A DNA stretch of 64,000 nt from Brachionus manjavacas (lineage: Eukaryota; Rotifera; Eurotatoria; Ploima; Brachionidae): the NCBI GenBank assembly GCA_019054805.1, contig JAHQIY010000001.1, forward strand, positions 4,540,501 to 4,604,500, given 5' to 3'. The position numbers and the translations under genes are program-made. The notes beneath the pieces are model-generated. The model did not search any database. It had not been told where the DNA came from and worked only from the letters and a program-made list of their open reading frames with translations. The first letter of the stretch is position 1; every line of letters starts with the position of its first letter. Below, in pieces: positions 38,071 to 50,266 of the stretch.

Positions 38071-39310
38071 TTACATTTTATTACATTCAATTTTTTCAAA
38101 ACTAGTCAAACTGTTCAAATAACTTTCATAGTTGTATAATTGATTCAGAAATGAAAAATTTGGTGCAATTATGGACCTTAAATTTTTAACTTTTTGATAG
38201 GCTTCATTCATTTTAATATTTTGAGTTTTCATTAGATAAGCGATGACTATGGTCGGAGATCGTGATATACCAGCTTGGCAGTGAACAATGCATTTTGAAT
38301 GATTTTTTCTTGCTTCTTCTAGACAAATAAAAATTTAGTTTATCAAAAAAAAAATAAGCAAATTATTTGGCAATTACCTATGAAAGAAAAAGCTGCTTCA
38401 AAATGATCCACCAAGCATTCACCCGTACAATCATTAACTGATATGCGTTTAAAATGAAATTTTTTTGACTTTTCCTGATCTTGATCGTAAAATGGTATGT
38501 TTCTGGTCACATTTAAAATGTGATAAATTCCCATTTCGTCAAGTTTTTCTAAATCTTTAGCGTCGGATTCATTGCCTAGATACAAGAATGGACAAATCTC
38601 TGTCATTTTACAATTTTCAATGTCCTCACAAGCCTGGTCCTGCTGCTTTAGCATGGGAACAAGGTTAAGTGATAATTTCGGTTCGGTTTTATTTGTACAA
38701 TATTCTGGAAAACATTCGGAAAATATTTTTATACCACCTGACAAATAAAAGAATATTAAAAAAAATTGAGTTGGTCTTTTTTTCTTAAACCTTTTAGAAT
38801 TCTGCAGTCATTTTCATAGCCAAATTGTTTGATATTTTCCTTGACAATTTTCAACGGATTATCTTTTAACTCATCTGGATCAGATGTCTTATCGTCATAC
38901 AAAACAAAAAGCTCTTTCATATTTTTGGTTTCTGCGTAATTTTTAATCGAATCTATCTTTTTTTTAGTCTCTTTACAATTTATTAAATCAATAAAGCTCA
39001 ATTTTTTATTTTCAAGTCGTTTTTTAATTATTTTATCTCTACAGTTTAAATGAACTGAGTTTGTTATATGCACTTGGTTGAAGTCTTTGACAGTCCTACA
39101 GTCGAGTATAACTGGAATTAGACTTTTGAAAAACTGATTTTGTAGTTCGGAAGGCTCAATGAATAAATTCGACTTGGGCGACGGTTTGCTTCCATTCATT
39201 TCGCTCGTGTCTTTGCTAGAGCCTATGTCACATCGGCTTAAATTTGAGTTTAGAACAGGTCCGATTGAATTCCTCAAACAGGACGCTTCTCTTGATACTA
39301 AACCGTTCAT
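38071..39310 (-). CDS. Dual-specificity MAP-kinase phosphatase (rhodanese plus DSP)
   Basis: Three exons, 39310-38791, 38737-38378 and 38318-38071, join in phase to 375 residues, the usual MKP size. The N-terminal half is a rhodanese/CH2 domain (about residues 50-180) with LDCRTVKDFNQVHI and a basic cluster (RDKIIKKRLENKK) in the position of the kinase-interaction motif, ending in LKGGIKIF. The C-terminal half is the catalytic domain (about 205-360): FLYLGNESDA, HILNVTRNIPF, the general-acid aspartate in SVNDCTGE, and the active-site loop VHCQAGISRSPT whose Cys and Arg attack phosphotyrosine and phosphothreonine. Such enzymes inactivate ERK, JNK or p38. FLYLGNE and ILNVT resemble the DUSP10/MKP-5 and DUSP6/7 branches; I do not choose between them. 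Introns are only 53 and 59 nt. Confidence 0.92.
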
Positions 39311-42300
39311 ACTCGTTTAATATACATTTAATTTCTGTTTAAAAAAAAATTAATTTCTTATTTATATTTAAATTTGATAGTTTATCTTATGTAAAAATAA
39401 TAAAATTAGAGCTTATGAAAATTTTGAAATTTAAAAAAATCCTAGATTAGATTTAAAATGTCTAAAAGCTTTTATACCTTGTCAAAAAGAGGCGAATACA
39501 CAATTCTTTAAATAATTGTTGGATAAAATGCATCATTAATCAAGCAATTAACATTAGAAAAATCATTTAGAAAAAGCATGTTTAAAGACACAAAAAGTTA
39601 GGAAATAACTTTATGAAGATTAATAAAAAAATCATACTTTCGTGAAAATTGTGACGAAAATCAACTGCAAATATACTTTTCAAAAACTATCCATTGAATT
39701 TTTTAACAATTTAAAATTTTCCATTTAAATACTTTTTGCTGCCTTTAATTTTGAAATTATAAAATCGATTTTAGCGAAAGCTAAAAAAATGAATATGAAA
39801 GATGGATACCTTTGTATATGAAGGGGGAATGCATTTAAAAAAAAAAGAAGAATAAATTATTTCAAAAGAATTCTGAACAAAAAGTTTCTATGACTATACC
39901 TTTGAAGAAAAATTTATAAATTATTTTTATTAAGCATAAACTAATGCACATAGCGAGAGCGCGTGATCTAAGTCGACGCAATTTAAATATTTTTTAGAAT
40001 TTACAGTTTTTATTAGAAATGTGTGGCTTATTAATATAAACAAATAATTTCAAAATTAGATAAGTTTTGAAAATACTTAAATTCTTTTATGAAATTCAAT
40101 ACTAGTTTTTTAATTCAGATTTGATTTCGATAAAGGTTAAAATGAAATTTTAAAATTATAATTAATTATTACAATGTCATTTTCAAAAATCACTTTTACT
40201 AAATATTCATTAATTGTTAGAAAAATTTTTAATTATTTGAAAAAAAAATTTTTTGAATTTAAAAACAAATAAAAATCTAATGAATAAAAAGACTATTATT
40301 TAATAATTATTTTAATAAAATTTTTTAATTTAACTTTTCCTATAGATATATAGGAATGAAGAAAGAGATTTAATTTTTGCAATCTAATCATTTTTCCAAA
40401 TTTCATTAAAAAAGAAAATCTTAATTTCAAAATTATGTCTGATTAGATTAGATAATAAAATTAGGCATATTTATTGAAATATTTAAATATAATTTTTGCA
40501 TCAGACTTAAGATAAATATAAAATTTAAACTTGTATCTGACATGGATTTTCTATTTGCTTTTTATTTATACTTTCAAGGTATGATTATATAAGTGATCAT
40601 ACCTTGAAAGTAATCTCTAAAAGCTAGAATAATTAGCATTTTGCTGTATTGAAAATTCATCCCGAAAAGCTTGGGCATAATTTCTATTTCAAGATAAAGT
40701 ATAAAAAAAATTTTTCCAAAATAAATAATATTTTGTAAAGAGACAATCAAATTTTTTCTAATAAAAGAAAACTAACATTTTTTAAATGTAGAAAGAATAA
40801 ATAAGTTTCGCTGAGTAAAATTTTTCAAAAATAACGTTTTTTTTAGTTTACTCTAAAGCTTTCAGCAGCAAAAATACTAATTTTATTTCAACAAAACGTT
40901 AATTTAAGAGTGTCTGGATTGTTTTTAATTTCAAATTTTATATCATCAATTTTTTTTAAATTCAAATATTAATAATAAAGAAACATTCATATTTAATAAA
41001 TTTATTATGTGATTAATTTTCAATTCGTTGCAAGTTCTTTGAAGCTGCTGTTAAAGTGAAAAATTAATTATTAAAATTGATAATTTCATATTTTAGATAA
41101 ATTATTCAATATATAAGGTTGTTCAATTTTTATTAAATTAAATGAATTTCTCAAATTGAAATTTGAAAAAAAGAAATGGCATTTAAATATAAAGATTTAA
41201 ATTTAAAGATTTTTAAACAACATACATAAATGTATGCTTTTTTAATGTGTCAATAAAGTTGATGGTAGATTAAAAAAATCATTTTTGAATTATTAGAATT
41301 TTGTGTAATAAAGTGATAAGCTCGATTTAAATTTCATAGAATATTTTTAATTTTAGATTTTATTGCGACTTTTCAAGGGCTCATTTTTATTCCGGATAAA
41401 ATAGCTAAATAGTAAAAAATAACCTTTTGTTCTAAACAGCTATTAAAACATATTTTAGCAATTTTAAATATTTTATTAAATAATAAGAACTATTCCAAAT
41501 GATTTAATTCGAAATATTTAAAATTTTTTTGATTTTCAATCTGAAAAATTTTAATTTTGAAATTTGTTTTTAAACTCCTTTTATATTTAAAAATAAATAC
41601 TGGACTGTCTTTAATCTATTAGTTTTGTTTTTAATTTAAATACAGTTTTTTATATTCAAATCTTGAATGAATAAGAAGTGGGAGTAAGTAAAGCTTTTGA
41701 CATCAAATAAATACCTTAGAAATGTTCTAATTAAACTAATACCTCATGGAAATTTTTTTTATTGAAAAAGTACACTTTTTTCTAAGCAACTGTATAATTA
41801 ATTGAATTTACCGAAATTAAGCAATCTCAGCACGCAATCTTGGGCATGAATTGAGCATGAAGCAAAATTTCAACTAAGTCTATAATTTGACAAAAAAGTA
41901 AAAATGGCCAAGTAAATGGGACAATAAACTGTTATTAAAACAATACACTTGAAAAAAATAAAATCAAACTGGAGCTGTAAACAACTTAATTCAATTATTT
42001 TAATAAGAATAATTATCTTTGTCCTAAATTTGAAATCCAAATTTTGCTCTTAAAATTTGATAAAATAAACTTAATATTAATACAAAAAAGACCGATATAT
42101 TTCGAAACAGCTATTAAAGAGCACAACTTTAAATAAGCCATAAAAATAAGATAGACTAAGAATTTTATTTCTACAACGGTTTCAGTTAATATCCGAATTT
42201 GGAAAGGTTACTTTGGAATTAATCGAAAAAATTGTTTGAATTCTCTAAATTTAATCAATTTGATAATTGCGTTCTACAAACTCATGGTCACGTTTATAAA

Positions 42301-42567
42301 CTTAGTTACTATTGACGCTTAGGACCTCAAACATAGGTCAAGTAAATGAAAGCTATAAATTTGCTAAAAACTAGTCCTGTTAATTGTGAGTTGACAAAAA
42401 AATTTAAATTTCAACCTAAATAACCAAAAGAAACTAAAATCGTTTATTCTCTTAGGCTCTAAAGCTATTAAAAGCTTCTTTGTGGTTTATTATTTCTATT
42501 ATTGCTAAGTTTTTTTTTTTAATTCGGCCATTGACTTCCAAAATAAGATGAATTTTAATTTGAAAAA
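39311..42567. other. Long AT-rich intergenic stretch
   Basis: No gene supported across 3.2 kb. The one feature that stands out is a perfect 17-bp inverted repeat with a 10-nt loop at 40569-40612, listed separately. Otherwise the sequence is low-complexity A/T without clear periodicity. Confidence 0.45.
40569..40612. repeat. Perfect 17-bp inverted repeat (hairpin)
   Basis: Arms 40569-40585 and 40596-40612 are exact reverse complements around a 10-nt A/T loop, and include the fairly G/C-containing core TTTCAAGGTATGAT. At 44 nt it is short for an animal microRNA precursor. It could be a collapsed MITE, a palindromic binding site or a small RNA hairpin. No neighbouring gene is close (nearest start is over 1.2 kb away). 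Confidence 0.6.
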
Positions 42568-44159
42568 ATGACTTCTGAAACGTCTTCATACTCTTTTACT
42601 GACACTTGCCAACACGAGATCATTCCCCGCAGGGCCAAACTCTCAAAAGCTTCAACTTCAAGCATCGAAAATTCAAGCTTGCCGGAAACAAGCGAATTTT
42701 CTTGCACATGTTACTCCACTGAGAACGAAATAGACTACCAGGCTTCTTATTCAGCCAAAAAAGACTGGAGAAAAAAAATCTACAAATGTGTTGTGGACGA
42801 TAATAGTGAAGACTTGGTACGGTCAATTTTTTCTTCTAGATTAATTAAAATTTTTGAAAATTAAGAAAAAAATAATTTCTGCAAGTCAGATCCAAGACAT
42901 TTTAGACAAGCATAGAAACAACCTCTTGCATATATCATGTGCCCTTGGTCGGCTAAATTCGGTGAGAATTTTGTCCAAGAATTTTCCAAAACTACTACAA
43001 CAATCAAATGATAAGCAACAGAGGCCGATTGACGTGGCCATAAAAGTAAATGGTTCTAAAGAAAAAAAATTCATTTTATTTTTTGGTCTAAAGCACAATC
43101 AGTGTAAAACAGTTGAATGGCTGATACAGCGATGGGTCAAAGATGATTTTTGTGACCAAAAGGGAAGACCATTTATCCATAATGCGGCAAAAAATGGTTC
43201 CAATCAAGTTCTTAAAATTTTACTTGCCGAAATAAACAAGCGTCAATTGAGCCTTGATCCAAAGGATCCGCAGAAAAATACCGCTGCTCATCTGGCAGCT
43301 AAATACGGTCATTTGGACTGTTTACAAACTATGGTTGAATTTAACTGTGATGTCACTTTGCTCAACCAAGACGGACACAGTCCATGTTTTGTTGCCGAGC
43401 TATATTCTCACACACATTGTGTAAATTATTTAACTATTGTAGAGACTTGTATTAAGATGTCACTGGAGTTGGTCAAATTGAACAGGGTGCTGCGTGAGTG
43501 CAAAGCGGATAATGAAGCTCTCAAAACTCAAATGGAAGAAATAATCGCCATTAATAACGATTTTATTTACCAGCGGGAAAATAGTGTACATATTAGTTTT
43601 GATTTGATGCAGAAGCAAATAGATAATTTAGAATATGGGTTTATGAACGAAATAGACAGACTGAAGAAAGAAAACGAAAGGCTCAGGAATGAAAAATTTG
43701 AGTACAAGTCCAAAGTTGAAGACTTTGATTTTAAAAAAGAAATTGAAAAGTGCAAAAAAGAGCTGTTTAAAACAAAGAAAAATTCGACCAACTTTTTAGC
43801 CATTGATTATAAACGAATTGATAACCTAAAAAATAGGTTCGAAGCTATCAAATTTAAGAATGTTGATAACAAAAATTTTCTAGATGATTCAGATCATATT
43901 AATTTACTGAGGTTTGTTGATTTTTTTTATTTAAGTTTTTGTTCATTTTTTTTTAAGAAAAATGCATCAAGAAACCACACATAAGCTAATGATTTTCAGA
44001 AATGCTATAAAAAATTTTAACAATCAGAGACATTCACTGTCACAGCCGTCCGAGTCATCTTCGACATTTAGTGTGTACGATTTAAGATCTTTTGCAAGCA
44101 ATCAAACAGATCTAATTAATTCGATTTTTCGACCTATTAATCAGCATGACGAGTTTTAA
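42568..44159 (+). CDS. SNCAIP: Synphilin-1-like ankyrin repeat and coiled-coil protein
   Basis: Four exons, 42568-42821, 42886-43045, 43094-43911 and 44000-44159, join in phase to 463 residues. The third intron start (43046-43093) is 48 nt, so it also reads open and is easily missed; removing it restores an ankyrin repeat (PIDVAIK then HNQCKTVEWLI). Order: a Ser-rich N-terminus; about four ankyrin repeats (NNLLHISCALGRLNSVRIL; PIDVAIKHNQCK; GRPFIHNAAKNGSNQVLKIL; NTAAHLAAKYGHLDC); a block YLTIVETCIKMSLELVKLNR that resembles the synphilin-1 sequence after its ankyrin repeats; then a long Lys/Glu-rich coiled coil; then a Ser-rich end. Synphilin-1 is the alpha-synuclein-interacting cytoplasmic protein of vertebrates. 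The homology call rests on that VETC block plus architecture. Function in this animal is unknown. Confidence 0.75.
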
Positions 44160-46049
44160 TAATAGCTATTCAGTTTAAAATTTGTTAATATTGATTTTGT
44201 TAGTTTATTTATTATTAAATATAATTTTATTTTTTATTATGAAAAATTTAAATTGCTTTAAAAACTATCAATTATTTAATTTGAATCTAATTTACGAAAC
44301 AATAAAAAATTTGGTTTACATAAAATTTTCGATTACTTGTTTCTATTCTTCAGAATTAGACAATATATTTAAGCAAGATTGCATTTTAAAATATTTCGAA
44401 ACTTTAAAATTTCAAGTTGAAATTTTTAGATCTCTGAATAATCTTTTTTAATAAAAATATTTTATTTATTGATAACTCCTTTAAGAAAAAATTCCCTAAA
44501 AAAACATTCAAATAATAGAGCTTAGAAATTACAGTGTTTAAAAATCTATATTATTTTATATTAAAAAAAAATGTATAAAATTGACAATATAATTTGAAAT
44601 TGGAAATTAAATTAAAATTGTTCGTTTTTTTTTATTTCTAATTTTAACTTGGGTTCATAACAAAAGAATTCATTATTCAACAAATTTTAAATAATGTCAA
44701 TTTGAAAAAAATATTAAACGCATTATCATGCTGATAAATATAACATTTTTGCACGAATTTGGAGAGAATTAAAATTTAAGTTAATAATCAAAAGTTTTGT
44801 CAGATATTTATGAAATTTATTTAAAATTTGTTAGCTTAGCAAATTGTCTGATATTTTTTTCTCAATTAAATTAATTGTTATAAACAGATCAGTAAATTTA
44901 AATTTCCTAAAGAGAGACAGTTTCCAATTGTTCATTCATGATGATTCAATTTTATATATTTAATTTTATATAGTTAAAATTTTCCAATTGCTTTTTAATT
45001 TAAATTAAAAAAAAACAAGTGTATTTCAGTAAATATTATTAATGTTTAGATCTTTTAAAATAATTGAAATTTGAGTTCATTACTTCACATGAATAATGTC
45101 TATTTTACATGATGAAATTACTGAAAAAAAAATCTGGAGTTTTCTCAATTATTTTCGATATCTCTGAAATGAAACAAAATTTAAAAATTATTTGTTTGCT
45201 AAAAAAAATGGTTTCATAATTACTCTATTTTTATTTTATGATTCTCTTTAATCTTTGTTTCTCAACAGTCTGGACTTAGCCCAACCACCCTCATATTTCA
45301 ATTCTCTATCTCAATTAGAGGGCTAAATAGACGATTTTAAGAACAACGTTTAATAAAAGAAAGATAGATATTTAATTTTAAAAAAAGAAGCTTTATGCAT
45401 ACATTGAAATTCGGTAAATTTAAGTTTATGATCAAATTTTGGGGCTTTTTGGACTATCCAAAATCAAAAATTACAATAGCATTTTTATTTTAGCTAATTA
45501 TTTTTAAAAGAAACGTTTGTTTTTGTATGATAAATATCGTACAAACAAAATTTGAGGTAAAGCGATCGCCATAGTTCGCCATACCGTGGATGCGCTACTG
45601 AAAAAGATTTTTAAGCATTTTAATTAAAAAATTAAATGCAGCGACATATTTCATGTATAAACCAAACCATTTTATCTCATACTGAAGTATTGTGCAAAAT
45701 TCTGCATGCTTAAAAAATATGCAGAGATTTGCAGATATAAAAATTCAGTTAAACATTGAACGTTTCCTTTGGAAATGAGTTCTTTTTGTAATAAAAATTA
45801 AAAAATAAAATAATTATAAAATATAAAATCTTACTACTTAAAACCTTCTAATAAAAGCATTCTAAAAAAACCTAGGAAAAATAATTACAAATTTATTTGT
45901 AAGTTTAAATGAATAATTAATTAATAGATTAAAATTTTTTTAAATTTTATTCTATTAATTTATTTGATGATTTAATTTTCTATTTTATTTTTTAATATGC
46001 AAAAATTAAATCTCTTATATGTACAAATTAAAACTTATTATTTTAATTT
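44160..46049. other. Intergenic, nothing recognised
   Basis: A 270-nt frame at 44182-44451 is AT-driven and has no family features. The rest is AT-rich without clear repeats until the inverted retrotransposon end near 46075. Confidence 0.4.
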
Positions 46050-47840
46050 ATTATTATTTATTTGTTTTATCTGTGCCGAGCTAAAGCTCCTTCAGATTAA
46101 AAAAATAAATAAAATAAAAATAAAAATTAAGACAAAATAAAAATAAAATAAAAATGTAAAGAAAAATTAAAAATAAGTTAAAATATAATAAAAAAGAAAA
46201 ATATAACTAATAAATATAATATTAAGTATAAAACGAACTGCTGAGTTTTGTAAGACTTGAATTTTTTTAATGTTTGTCTCCGAAAATGAATTTAGTCACG
46301 GAAAAGAGTAATCAATTATAAATCCGATTAAAGATTTATATAGGTTTTCTAGTGTGCAATAATTAAGACCCCACTTTTTGTTTGACAATATTTTTATTAA
46401 GTTCAACCGTGAACTACAACGCTGTTTCATCAACCATTGGGGTAAAGGTTAATTTTGAATCAAATTTTATACCTAAAAACTTGATTTCCTTTTGACTCTC
46501 AATTTTATTTTCATATATTTTTAATTTTAAGTCAATATTTTCCTTATTATATTTAGTGAAGACAATGAAGCAAGACTTTTCAACAGATATTTTCATCTTC
46601 CACTTGAAGAGCCATTTTTCTAGTTCGTCTAAGTATTTGTTTATCTTATTTTCTAGATTTCCTTTTTTCTTAAAAATATAAAATGTAACCAAGTCATCAG
46701 CAAAAAGAAGAGAGTATTCACTATTTGTTTTATTTCTTTTAGGAATATCATTGATAAAGATACTAAAAAGTAATGGACTAATTACGGAGCCTTGAGGAAC
46801 TCCTGCAGTAATATGGTATTCATCACTTATGTGACCATTTACATTTACTTTAAATGATCTTCAGTCTAAAAACGAATTAATCCAATGCATTAGGTAAGAG
46901 GGAAGATTCATTTTTATTAGTTTATAAATAAGACCATCATGCCAAACCCTATCGAATGCTTTGGAGATATCAAAAAATAGGGAATAAACTTTTTTCTTTC
47001 TATTAAATGATTCTACAATATTTTGAATAAGGAAGAAGAGATTGTCAGCGGTTCGTCGATTTTTTCTAAAACCTGATTGCTCCTGAATTAGTAATGAGTT
47101 TTGTTTCAAATAACTATATAATCTTGAGTAGACGATGCGTTCTAAAAGCTTTCCTAGACAACTTGTCATACTGATTGGTCGGTAGTTAGCTGGGTCTTGT
47201 GTTAAAATTAACTTTTTAGGTATCATAGTAATGTTAGCAGATTTCCATGCGTTCGGTATTTTACCTTCTCTTAGACTTAAACTAAAAAGATACATTATGT
47301 CTTTTAGAATATTTTGCGGTAAATTTTTTAACATAAGGTTATATATTTGGTCTGGTCCAGAAGCTGCTTCCTATTTTAACCTATTAATAATATAACATCG
47401 CTGATATTATCTCTTTAGTGCTAACAGGCTCGTCAAATTTAAATTGATTTTCCTTTTTAAAAAACTCAAGATTATAATCAATTATTTCTCTATCTTTTTT
47501 GGGATTAATTAGATCATTATTCGGACTAAAAGTTTTTTGAAGAAATTTTTATTTCCTCAATTATATAAATATTAAATAAAAATATATTAAATAAAAATTA
47601 TTATATATTAAATAAAAATCAAGAAATTTTTAATTTTTATTTAATATATAGTCCGAAAAGAAGTTCTAAGTTCATTATTATTAGAGATTAAAGTAGGTAT
47701 CAATCCAGATCCTTTCTTAGATCGAAACTTATTAATTTTTTTCCAGAATGGTCTACTTGAAAGCGGATTTTTCCCAATTATTTTAATAAAATCAGACCAG
47801 TTTTGATTCCAAAATTTTTTAAACTGAAACTAAATTCGTT
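46050..47840 (-). pseudogene. 5'-truncated, broken non-LTR retrotransposon (RT domain)
   Basis: Read on the minus strand, a linker segment (from about 47834, PFWKKINKF) is followed by RT motifs: DPANYRPISMTSCLGKLLER, EQSGFRKNRRTADNLFFL, FFDISKAFDRVWHDGL, AGVPQGSVISPLLFSIFIND and the catalytic FADD box near 46690-46702. An in-frame TGA splits the frame at about 46860, and another frame change follows 46414, where a C-terminal fragment (KKWGLNYCTLENLYKSL) continues. A 130-bp foldback insert interrupts the linker (47520-47655). The 3' end is a GAGCTTTAGCTC hairpin motif and AAATAAAT tail near 46030-46105. The endonuclease is absent. Motif order is that of Jockey/CR1-type elements. Confidence 0.8.
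47520..47655. repeat. A/T-rich foldback insertion within the RT pseudogene
   Basis: The heptamer CGGACTA on one side (about 47521-47527) is matched inverted by TAGTCCG (47649-47655). Inside, a 16-nt arm at 47604-47619 is perfectly complementary to 47633-47648, and TTAAATAAAAAT is tandemly repeated about three times. It interrupts the reverse-transcriptase linker, so it arose after that copy inserted. Confidence 0.5.
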
Positions 47841-47879
47841 TTTATTTCTAATTTGTATCATTATTTTTGTCTTACATTT

Positions 47880-47952
47880 TAATTATAAAATTTTTTAATT
47901 TTAATACATAGCCAGAATTGGCACTAAATTAAAAAATAAATAAATAAATCCT
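47880..47952 (+). mobile_element. Retrotransposon-like 3' end with hairpin and AAAT tail
   Basis: The palindrome GCCAGAATTGGC (47911-47922) is followed within 12 nt by a run of AAAT repeats ending about 47950. A short hairpin plus tandem tail is the layout of non-LTR retrotransposon 3' ends. It is a fragment only, and the 5' limit is unknown. Confidence 0.4.
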
Positions 47953-48389
47953 TTTTTAATAATTATTTTTGAGTATGATCATTTGATCATTTCCTTATTA
48001 TGATCATTGAAATTTGATTAAACGTTTTAAAAAACCTTAATATTTTTTTTTTATTAAATTTTTTTGCGGATTTAAAAAAAAATTAATAACAATAGCTTTA
48101 CTAAATTACAAAGCATACACCAAGTATCTTATAACTTGGGTCCGCTTTAAATTAATTTTAGTTTAATGCGTCATTAAAGTACGAAATTTTTGTAGAAAAT
48201 AAAATTTTTTTTAGAATAATTTGTTTTTCCAACGCCAAAAATAGTACAAAAACTGATGTCTGATTGATTTTATACTGCTAAAGGAAGTGTCCAGATTTGC
48301 AGAGTTTTTGAAGAGGTTGAATTTGAAGGAAATAGTTAATTTTGTGACCAATCTATCATTTTTTAACCTTATAAATTTGTTATTTGTTT

Positions 48390-48487
48390 ACATTGACAAA
48401 AAGCGAAAGCTCGAGCCAATATTTATTTATTTATTATTTATTTAAATAAAGACGTTTATCCATCCATCCATCCACATTGACAAAAAA
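48390..48487 (+). mobile_element. Extremely short retrotransposon insertion with target-site duplication
   Basis: The 13-nt sequence ACATTGACAAAAA occurs at 48390-48402 and again from 48474. The 71 bp between read as the 3' end of a non-LTR element: GCGAAAGCTCGAGCC, an A/T stretch, AATAAAGACGTTTATC, and a CCAT microsatellite tail (about four units). Duplicated flanks and a tandem tail next to the right copy are the hallmarks of a 5'-truncated target-primed insertion. Confidence 0.75.
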
Positions 48488-49660
48488 AATAAATTTAGAT
48501 AAAAATTTGGTCAGAAAATCTAAAAATTTAACCACTTTAATTAAATTGAGGCATAATAAATTATCAAACCCTCCAAAAAATACAAAAATAATAATTTAAA
48601 TAGACAAATTTGAGCTTAAAAACTATAATGATGAAGCAAAATGAAACAAAATATGTTTCACTTAATTCAAAAATGATTTTAATTAACAGGGAAATAATGA
48701 TCAAATTAAATAGTAAAATTTTGAGATTTATTTATTTTAATTAAATTCTTTTTGCAATTTCTAAAATTTATTTTATTTTAATGTAAAAATTCTGTCATCG
48801 CTACTTAAATAATTTTGAATTAGGTGGTTAAAATTGTGAAAATTTTATTTTCAGCACTAGATTAACATACAATTTGATTAAAATTAATCAAATAATTAAT
48901 TGGCAATTATTTCTTATTTTTTTTCGTTTAACTCAACTGTTTACTGAATCATTATTTGTTTCTTAAAAAAATCCAAATTGTAATTAATAATTTAAATTTT
49001 GTGTAAGAATTTTTATGAAAATTCACAATTCCTAAAATACATAATATATTAAATAAATTAAATTAATAACATGAGATATTTTTATTTAAATTTATCTATT
49101 TAATTAATTTTTAATTTTAGCCAAATTTTATCATGTTTTTTTTTCATGTCGACTTATAAGGTACTATTTGATATAAGCATTATCATATGCCAAAAAAATT
49201 TTTTTCTCAATTCAAAAACAATTCTCTACGAAACTTTAAGGTATTTACTTTGATCAAACAACTAAGTGCAAATCGAGATATTAAGATAGTGGTTTTTTAT
49301 TTTAAAATTTACATTCATAAACAAGTCAGGTGAATAAAACGACCAATGGTTATCAATTCTTAATTTGTCTGATTCAAATTTTAATAAGCTGATAAATTTT
49401 ACAAAAAAAATTTTAGACTTTATTAAGTTGGAACATTAAAAAAAATTTCAATCAATTTTAAGTTTTTTTTATGGATGAAACTTTTGTTCTTTAAGATTAA
49501 AAGTTTAAAAAATTTTAAATTGTAAAGAAAAATTAAAATGTAGCAAACTTTAAAGTAATTTATTTAAATTAAATTTAAAATAAAATATAATTTTGCTCTT
49601 CGTGTAATACTTATCGATCAAAAAAAAATTAAATTTTTCTGAATTATTTTTTTTATTTAC
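48488..49660. other. Intergenic, nothing recognised
   Basis: AT-rich sequence without a supported gene or repeat. Confidence 0.4.
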
Positions 49661-49800
49661 CTGTTTTCTGTATTGAGCTAGGGTTCTTTCAGAATAAATT
49701 AAAAAAAATCAAAATCAAAAATAAAATTAAAGTTAATAAAATGAGATAAAAAAAAATCAAAATAAAGAAAATAAGCTAAAAAAAATGAAAGTTTAGAAGC
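49660..49800 (-). mobile_element. Diverged retrotransposon 3' end (same family as 46075 and 37030)
   Basis: On the minus strand, a T-rich tract leads into CTGAAAGAACCCTAGCTCAA and CAGAAAACAGG-like sequence. This parallels the CTGAAGGAGCTTTAGCTC terminus near 46075-46105 and the plus-strand copy near 37030-37065. Only the terminus is recognisable. Confidence 0.4.
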
Positions 49801-50266
49801 CATAGATTGTTACATATGGCAAATGTTTACATTGTTCAGGTTACAGGAAAAAAGGAGGAAATAGTAAGGTAGCAATACGGATGTTTGTAAATTTAAATCA
49901 AGGTATAGAACAATTAAGACTTTTTATCTTTGTGACTTGGTTAAGGATTAATTATTTTGAAAAATTTCAAAAGATAAGAAATATTAGGAAGGAATCCGGA
50001 ATATTATCTTGTGAGTGGAATTTGTTTTTTTTTTTGTTGTAAATTACACTCATTAAAAGAAGATAATTCACCGGAAAAAGATACCAGAGATTTTTTATCT
50101 TCTTCGACTGTTATCTTTTTTTTTGAATAAAAATCGCCGACTCTGTACGTAATCGAGTAACAACTCAATTAAATTCTAATTAATTCAATCAATTTATTTT
50201 ACGAATTGTCTATTTAAACATACTACATTTGCTCAATTAGTCACAAATTAATTTCAAAACTTAAAA

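Noticed and set aside
42620..43803. Minus-strand ORFs inside the ankyrin gene
   Set aside because: Antisense shadows of a supported plus-strand gene.
44182..44451. Possible 89-residue protein after the synphilin-like gene
   Set aside because: Composition is A/T-driven (Leu, Ile, Phe, Asn), with no homologue features; it lies in the probable 3' UTR.
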